A stretch of 5,291 bases of DNA from Planctomycetaceae bacterium (lineage in GTDB: Bacteria > Planctomycetota > Planctomycetia > Pirellulales > UBA1268), in NCBI GenBank assembly GCA_947453125.1, contig CANGGC010000241.1, positions 1 through 5,291 on the forward strand. The letters are read 5' to 3'. Of this stretch, positions 1-4,023 are shown one piece after another (positions within the stretch are counted from its first letter, which is position 1; every line of letters begins with the position of its first letter). The notes beneath the pieces are model-generated. The model saw only the letters and a list, made by a program, of their open reading frames with translations. It had not been told where the DNA came from and did not search any database. The translations under genes and the position numbers were made by a program.

Positions 1-42
1 CACGCGAACCTGGGCCACCGATCGAACACGCCCCCCGTTTCC

Positions 43-71
43 TTGTCGGTGCCGCGGGCCCCGACTACACT
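43..71 (+). promoter_or_regulatory. Candidate sigma-70-like promoter for the cystathionine gamma-synthase gene
   Basis: A -35-like hexamer TTGTCG (43-48, 4 of 6 matches to TTGACA) is followed after exactly 17 bases by a -10-like hexamer TACACT (66-71, 4 of 6 matches to TATAAT). Transcription would begin near 78, giving a leader of about 43 nt before the ATG at 121. If this is right, the in-frame TTG at 43 lies inside the promoter and cannot be the start codon. The match is by eye, with no transcript data. Both hexamers are imperfect, but the spacing is ideal and the sequence stands out in G+C-rich surroundings. Confidence 0.4.
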
Positions 72-120
72 CGCCCGACCCCCGGCTTTTCAGCTCTCCT
101 TCCCCTCCACGGAAGCCATC

Positions 121-1377
121 ATGACCAGCCCCGAGCCCCACCGTTCCTCAGGATCGAGCCCGCCGACGTCGTCGGCCGCGATCGACGCGGCTCTCCGTTC
201 AGGTCTGGGCGTGGGCCCCTCCACGGCGGCCGTCCATGCCGGCGAGGCCCGGCAAAAACTGGCCGATGCGATCACCGACCCGATCGTCTCCGCGTCGACC
301 TACACCTTCCCGAGCACCCGCGCGATCCTCGACTTCATCGAGCAGGATCTTCCTCGGGAGGAATACGGCCGCTACGGCAACCCGGGGGAGCGGGTGGTGG
401 AGGACAAACTCGCCGCTCTCGACGGTGGCGAGATGGCGGTCCTCTTCTCCAGCGGCATGGCCGCGCTCGTCGGCGTGCTCATGGCGCACCTGAGCGCCGG
501 CGAGGAAGTGGTGTTCTTCGACCAGTGCTACCACCGCAGCCGCGAGTTCTGCCGGCGTCACCTCACCCGCTTCGGCGTCGGATTCCGCGAGGTGAAGACG
601 GGCGACTACGACGCCATGGAGGCGGCGATCAACCCGCGGACGAAGATGGTCGTCAGCGAATCGCCGACCAATCCGCATCTCTCGATCGTCGACTGCGCCC
701 GGTTTGCAGACCTCGGTCGCCGCCATGGTGTGCTGACGCTCATCGACGCCACCCTCTGCACCCCCTACAACCACCGCCCGCTTGCCGACGGCGTCGATTT
801 CGTCCTCCATTCGGCGACGAAATACCTCGGTGGCCACAACGACCTCCTCGCGGGCGTCGTCGTTGGCTCGAAGGGAAAGATGGAGCCGGTGAGGAATCTC
901 CGCGGCATCATGGGGGGGATCAACTCGCCCCACAACTGCTACCTCCTCGAGCGTGGCCTGAAGACCCTCGCCCTGAGGATGGAGCGGCACAACGCCAACG
1001 GCCTGGCGGTGGCCCGGTTCCTCGAATCCCATCCGCGGGTGGAGCGGGTCTTCTACCCCGGCCTCGAGAGCCATCCCTACCACGCCGTCGCCAAGGAGTC
1101 GATGCGCGGCTACGGTGGCCTGGTGACATTCCTCGTCAAGGACGCCGACTGGCAGCAGACGTCGCGCGTCGTCGATGCCGCGCGGATCCTCCGCATCGGG
1201 CCGAGCCTCGGGGGGGTGGAGTCGCTCATCGAACAGCCGCTCGTGATGAGCTACTGGAACTACTCGCCCGCGGAGCGGCAGACATTCGGGATCGGCGACA
1301 ACATGATCCGTTTGGCCCTCGGCATCGAGGACACCGCCGACCTGATCGCCGATCTCGGGCGAGCGCTCGAGGCCTGA
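121..1377 (+). CDS. metB: Cystathionine gamma-synthase, plant-like branch of the Cys/Met metabolism PLP enzymes
   Basis: This 418-residue cytosolic PLP enzyme probably condenses an activated homoserine with cysteine to give cystathionine, the transsulfuration step towards methionine. Visible active-site residues are Y82 and R84 in EYGRYGNPG (phosphate of the partner subunit's PLP), S111-G112-M113, Y137 (stacks on PLP), the ESPTNP motif at 180-185, D209 (pyridine nitrogen), K234 in HSATKYLGGHND (Schiff base), GGVESLIEQP at 364-373 and R397 (substrate carboxylate). Spacings between these residues match those I recall for E. coli MetB (R48, Y101, D173, K198, R361). Several stretches instead resemble Arabidopsis CGS, such as DAITDP, EYGRYGNP, MSYWNYSPAER and GIGDNMIRLALGIED. 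The ATG at 121 is chosen because GGAAG lies 5 nt upstream and a promoter-like sequence overlaps the alternative TTG at 43. The first ~35 residues are a Ser/Pro/Ala-rich tail of unknown role. O-succinyl-, O-acetyl- or O-phosphohomoserine could be the substrate, and a gamma-lyase or sulfhydrylase activity is not excluded. Confidence 0.9.
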   Translation: MTSPEPHRSSGSSPPTSSAAIDAALRSGLGVGPSTAAVHAGEARQKLADAITDPIVSASTYTFPSTRAILDFIEQDLPREEYGRYGNPGERVVEDKLAALDGGEMAVLFSSGMAALVGVLMAHLSAGEEVVFFDQCYHRSREFCRRHLTRFGVGFREVKTGDYDAMEAAINPRTKMVVSESPTNPHLSIVDCARFADLGRRHGVLTLIDATLCTPYNHRPLADGVDFVLHSATKYLGGHNDLLAGVVVGSKGKMEPVRNLRGIMGGINSPHNCYLLERGLKTLALRMERHNANGLAVARFLESHPRVERVFYPGLESHPYHAVAKESMRGYGGLVTFLVKDADWQQTSRVVDAARILRIGPSLGGVESLIEQPLVMSYWNYSPAERQTFGIGDNMIRLALGIEDTADLIADLGRALEA

Positions 1378-1475
1378 CGCGTCGTCTCCCCGGCCCCGCC
1401 CGCTCGCTGGCTGTGGATCAAGTCGCCGCCGCTGGCTGCGGCAGGAGCGTCGATCGCGCAGGCCGGGCAAGCTGC

Positions 1476-1507
1476 GACGGGCCCGGCTCGGCCGGCGACG
1501 GCCCGTC
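1476..1507 (+). terminator. Possible hairpin downstream of the cystathionine gamma-synthase gene
   Basis: GACGGGCC (1476-1483) and GGCCCGTC (1500-1507) are perfect 8-base inverted arms around a 16-nt loop, which can itself pair CGG with CCG. A smaller hairpin, GCCGC/GCGGC with a 5-nt loop, lies at 1428-1442. Both fall between the stop at 1377 and the next gene. No T-tract follows either one, so intrinsic termination is uncertain. In DNA this G+C-rich, 8-base arms are only mildly surprising. Confidence 0.25.
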
Positions 1508-1595
1508 TCCGCTGTCTTCTGGGAAGCCAGGAAGCCTGGGATGGCTCTGCCGATCGCGGCGATTTTCACGGAAGTTCCGGTCGCGCGGCTGCCGA

Positions 1596-1601
1596 TATCT
1601 C
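1596..1601 (+). promoter_or_regulatory. Weak candidate -10 element for the exported-protein gene
   Basis: TATCTC at 1596-1601 is one of the few A/T-containing hexamers in this spacer. It sits 59 nt before the ATG at 1661, the same distance as the candidate -10 before the gene at 4024. It matches TATAAT at only 3 of 6 positions and no convincing -35 lies 15-19 nt upstream. It is recorded mainly because transcription from here would exclude the alternative start codon at 1541. Confidence 0.15.
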
Positions 1602-1648
1602 TTCCGATTGCAGAAGCCCGTCAGGTGCCGTCCACCGCGGGTGCTCTC

Positions 1649-1655
1649 GGAGAAG
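1649..1655 (+). promoter_or_regulatory. Shine-Dalgarno site that favours the ATG at 1661
   Basis: GGAGAAG lies with its GGAG core ending 8 nt before the ATG at 1661, a canonical spacing. It supports translation starting immediately before a classical signal peptide. A competing AGGAAG at 1529-1534 precedes an in-frame ATG at 1541 by 6 nt, but that start would bury the signal peptide behind 40 extra residues. Confidence 0.6.
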
Positions 1656-1660
1656 TGTCC

Positions 1661-3721
1661 ATGAACGTCGCGAATGGTATCCGCCGACTGGCCGCACTGG
1701 CTCTGCTCACTTGGGCCACACAGCCAGGCTCCGTTCCAGCCTTCGCCGACGAGGGGGCCGCACCGGCCCAGCAGGACTCTTCCCTCCGCTGGACCCCCCA
1801 CCGCTCGGCCGCAGCGCCGCCCGCTGCCCCCGCCCTGCCCCAGCCCAGCGCCGCCGCTGCCCGCTTGCCCGAGGCGAACGAGCCGCCGGCGTTTGATTCA
1901 GGCGCCGATGCCGGCCTCGACGATCGCGCGATCGCAGCCGCCGAACGGCCCCGAACGCTCCCCCCGCGGCCACTCCCTCCCGAAATGGCCGCCGCCCCCT
2001 CCGCACGCCCGGGGATGAATCGGGCGCCGGCACCTCCGCGTGGGCCGGCTCGCCGGGCCGACGACGGACGAACGGCCGCTGCTCCCCCGCGCGCCGCAGG
2101 CGCCGAGCCGTCGCTCTTCGGGATCAATTTGTTCCGCGCCCCGCAGGGGGATGTGGGCCGTCCGATGTTCGGCGCGGAAATCGTTCCGCAGCGGGACGGT
2201 GTTCGCCCCGCGGCGGCTGCCGGTGACTTCCCCCGCTCTGGCCAGCGTGCGATGGCGCCAGCCGGCCAGCGGATCGCGATGGCCCCCGGCGGCGAGCCCT
2301 CGATGATGTCGCGGATGTCCACCTCGTCGATGCCGACGTCGTCGATGCCCCGCCCCCGCGTTCAGGCCCGCCGAGTTGCCAATCAGCCGACGCCCGCCGG
2401 TGAGCTTCCTCCGCCCACCGGCGCGGCGGGCACCCCCGGCGTCACCTCTGTCGCGCCGGGCCGCAGCGGTCGGCCCACCCCGATGGAATCGATGCCGGCC
2501 GATCCCTCCCTCCCCGGCGGCATGCCGATGGAGGAGGAAGGGCTCACCTTCGGTGGCCCCGATGGCGACGTCGGCTTCGGCGGCATGCCGCTCGACTCGG
2601 GCGACTACGGCCCACTCGCCCCCGGCATGGATGCCTTCGACGGTGGCTTCCCCGACGACGGGATGATGTTCTCCGAGGACGGCATGCCGATGGGCATGGA
2701 GGGCATGGAAGCCCCCTGGACCGGCGAGGTCTACCTCCATGTGCCCTCGTTCTATGACGATCCGTACGCCTGCGAGGATGGCGAAGCCTGCCCGGGGTGT
2801 TCCCCGATGTGGGATCCCGACGGACGGATCTGCGCCTACTTCCGCCGTTTCGGTCGCCCCTACTACGGCTGGCGGTGGTACCGCGACCTCACCGTTGGGG
2901 CCGGCGTGACGTCGTTCCAGAACACCACGAACCTCGGCCTCCACGGCAACTACGGCTTCAATGAGTATGCCAACTGGTCGATGCCATTCTGGAACGCCAT
3001 CGGCCTCGGCTGGCAGATCGGCGTCCGCGGAGTTCAAGCCGACTTCCAGCGGACGCAGATCACCGCCGCCAACGGCAGCACGCTCCTCAACACCAACGCC
3101 CGCAACCAGGTGTTCCTCACCTCCGGGTTCTTCACTCGGGCCTTCGAGGGGCGCGGTTTCCAAGGTGGAGCCGTGTACGACTACCTCCAGGACAACTGGT
3201 TCGATACCACTGATCTGTCCCAGATCCGAGCCGAGCTGAGCTATGTGTGGGGCTACCACGAGTTCGGATTCTGGGGCGCCGTCAATGCGTACAACGCCAA
3301 CGGCGCGTTCGTGACCGGGGCCCGGGGCAACTCGGCCGCCTTCGACACGCTCGATCTCTATACCGGCTTCTACCGGCTCCAGTTCGGGGATGCCAACGAG
3401 ATGAAGATTTGGGGTGGTGCCAGCGGCCAGGGGGACTACCTCACCGGCATGCTCGTGCGGGCCCCGATGTCGCGGTCGCTGGCGCTCGAGGGGACGTTCA
3501 CCTATCTGATCCCCTCCTCGGGCAACACCGTGCAGCTCCCCAATGGCGGCAAACTGACCTACGCCGAGCAGGCGTGGAACGTGTCGACGAACCTCGTCTG
3601 GTACCCGGCCTGCCGGTCGCGCCGCAGCCTGGCCAGTCCCTACCGCCCCCTGTTCGACGTGGCCGACAACGGCAGCATGATCGGCACGGTGTCGGTGAAT
3701 CGTCAGCCGAAGAAGCCGTGA
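1661..3721 (+). CDS. Exported planctomycete-type protein: signal peptide, disordered linker, four-Cys motif, beta-rich C-terminal domain
   Basis: This 686-residue protein has a Sec signal peptide (R8-R9, hydrophobic 10-19, likely cleavage after AFA at 29). Residues 30-285 are a Pro/Ala/Arg-rich low-complexity segment, with a tandem TSSMP pair at 221-230. Residues 286-353 are acidic and rich in Gly and Met. A cysteine cluster follows (C371, C377, C380, C391), with one further Cys at C651. From about 394 to 686 there are many amphipathic aromatic strands, with turns rich in Gly, Asn and Asp, as in an envelope beta-barrel. The conserved-looking tail contains RPLFDVADNGSM. This domain resembles a planctomycete-restricted family that I think is annotated DUF6666; that name is from memory and unverified. 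The function is unknown, and a cell-envelope or outer-membrane location is inferred. The protein does not end in the terminal aromatic residue typical of BAM-inserted barrels. The gene is flanked by wide spacers and is probably transcribed alone. Confidence 0.85.
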   Translation: MNVANGIRRLAALALLTWATQPGSVPAFADEGAAPAQQDSSLRWTPHRSAAAPPAAPALPQPSAAAARLPEANEPPAFDSGADAGLDDRAIAAAERPRTLPPRPLPPEMAAAPSARPGMNRAPAPPRGPARRADDGRTAAAPPRAAGAEPSLFGINLFRAPQGDVGRPMFGAEIVPQRDGVRPAAAAGDFPRSGQRAMAPAGQRIAMAPGGEPSMMSRMSTSSMPTSSMPRPRVQARRVANQPTPAGELPPPTGAAGTPGVTSVAPGRSGRPTPMESMPADPSLPGGMPMEEEGLTFGGPDGDVGFGGMPLDSGDYGPLAPGMDAFDGGFPDDGMMFSEDGMPMGMEGMEAPWTGEVYLHVPSFYDDPYACEDGEACPGCSPMWDPDGRICAYFRRFGRPYYGWRWYRDLTVGAGVTSFQNTTNLGLHGNYGFNEYANWSMPFWNAIGLGWQIGVRGVQADFQRTQITAANGSTLLNTNARNQVFLTSGFFTRAFEGRGFQGGAVYDYLQDNWFDTTDLSQIRAELSYVWGYHEFGFWGAVNAYNANGAFVTGARGNSAAFDTLDLYTGFYRLQFGDANEMKIWGGASGQGDYLTGMLVRAPMSRSLALEGTFTYLIPSSGNTVQLPNGGKLTYAEQAWNVSTNLVWYPACRSRRSLASPYRPLFDVADNGSMIGTVSVNRQPKKP
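2321..2350 (+). repeat. 15-bp tandem duplication inside the exported-protein gene
   Basis: ACCTCGTCGATGCCG (2321-2335) is followed directly by ACGTCGTCGATGCCC (2336-2350), two mismatches in 15. It encodes TSSMP twice (residues 221-230) within a run rich in Ser and Met. Being a multiple of three, it keeps the frame and looks like slippage-driven growth of a disordered linker. Confidence 0.6.
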
Positions 3722-3770
3722 GCCCGAGTCGGCACGCCGAACGACTGGCATGACCGTCGGCCTGGCCCGC

Positions 3771-3792
3771 CAGCCGCTGCCGGCAGCGGCTG
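3771..3792. terminator. Perfect 22-bp palindrome after the exported-protein gene, possible terminator
   Basis: CAGCCGCTGCC followed directly by its exact reverse complement GGCAGCGGCTG begins 49 nt after the stop codon. As RNA it can fold into a 9-bp stem with a 4-nt loop. There is no T-tract behind it, so it may be a factor-dependent or stem-only terminator, a 3' stabilising hairpin, or a protein-binding site. The symmetry is direct observation; the role is inference. Confidence 0.4.
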
Positions 3793-3955
3793 ATACGGTG
3801 CCTTCGCCCCGGAGGGCCCTCCAACTGCGGGCGGAGGGGCCACGGAGACCGAATGGCAGGGGCCCCGAGTCGTCGGCAGGCCATGAACCGCTGCTGTGGC
3901 CCGTTCCGTTCCCTGCGGCCCGCCGCCGCGCCCCTGCCGCCCACCGAGGGGTTTC

Positions 3956-3964
3956 TGCTATCCT
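3956..3964 (+). promoter_or_regulatory. Candidate extended -10 promoter for the gene at 4024
   Basis: TGCTATCCT combines the TG of an extended -10 with TATCCT (4 of 6 matches to TATAAT). No good -35 is visible 17 nt upstream (GCCGCC region), which is tolerable for an extended -10. Initiation near 3971 would give a leader of about 53 nt to the ATG at 4024 and would exclude the upstream in-frame ATGs at 3853 and 3883. Confidence 0.3.
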
Positions 3965-4023
3965 TGTCGCTTCCAGGGCGCCCCTTTCGGGCCACCCCCG
4001 CTATCCAGGAATCCATCGCTGCC

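Larger units (their letters stand above)
3722..4023. other. 302-base intergenic region
   Basis: No gene is supported here. The first part holds a short inverted pair AGTCG/CGACT (3727-3731 and 3742-3746), then the perfect 22-bp palindrome at 3771-3792 and a 12-bp palindrome GGAGGGCCCTCC at 3811-3822. The latter's right half can also pair with GGAGGGGCC at 3833-3841. The second half has a possible extended -10 at 3956-3964. In-frame ATGs at 3853 and 3883 could extend the downstream protein, but the added residues are Cys/Pro/Arg-rich and unlike the rest of it. I see no tRNA or recognisable riboswitch. Confidence 0.6.

Noticed and set aside
43..120. TTG start at 43 for the cystathionine gamma-synthase gene
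   Set aside because: TTG is a rare start, no ribosome site precedes it, and it coincides with a -35-like hexamer of a 17-bp-spaced promoter. The ATG at 121 has GGAAG just upstream.
199..1569. 456-codon open frame on the minus strand opposite cystathionine gamma-synthase
   Set aside because: The plus strand encodes a clear PLP enzyme with all catalytic residues. The antisense translation is Arg/Asp/Val repetitive and has no family signature.
525..1664. 379-codon plus-strand frame overlapping the cystathionine gamma-synthase gene
   Set aside because: It is out of frame with the recognised enzyme, and its translation is Arg/Pro-rich without conserved motifs.
1661..3721. Considered reading the acidic Gly/Asp-rich segment as RTX calcium-binding repeats
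   Set aside because: No GGxGxDxUx nonapeptide periodicity is present, and the Gly residues occur in irregular Met/Pro contexts.
1898..3751. Long open frame on the minus strand (617 codons) opposite the exported-protein gene
   Set aside because: It is a G+C-driven shadow. The plus-strand frame has a signal peptide, Shine-Dalgarno site and coherent domain structure, while the minus translation is Arg/Gly/Val/His-rich without recognisable motifs.
3853..4023. Upstream in-frame ATGs (3853, 3883) extending the disordered protein
   Set aside because: The added stretch has Cys and a different composition, lies partly upstream of the best promoter candidate, and has no Shine-Dalgarno sequence.
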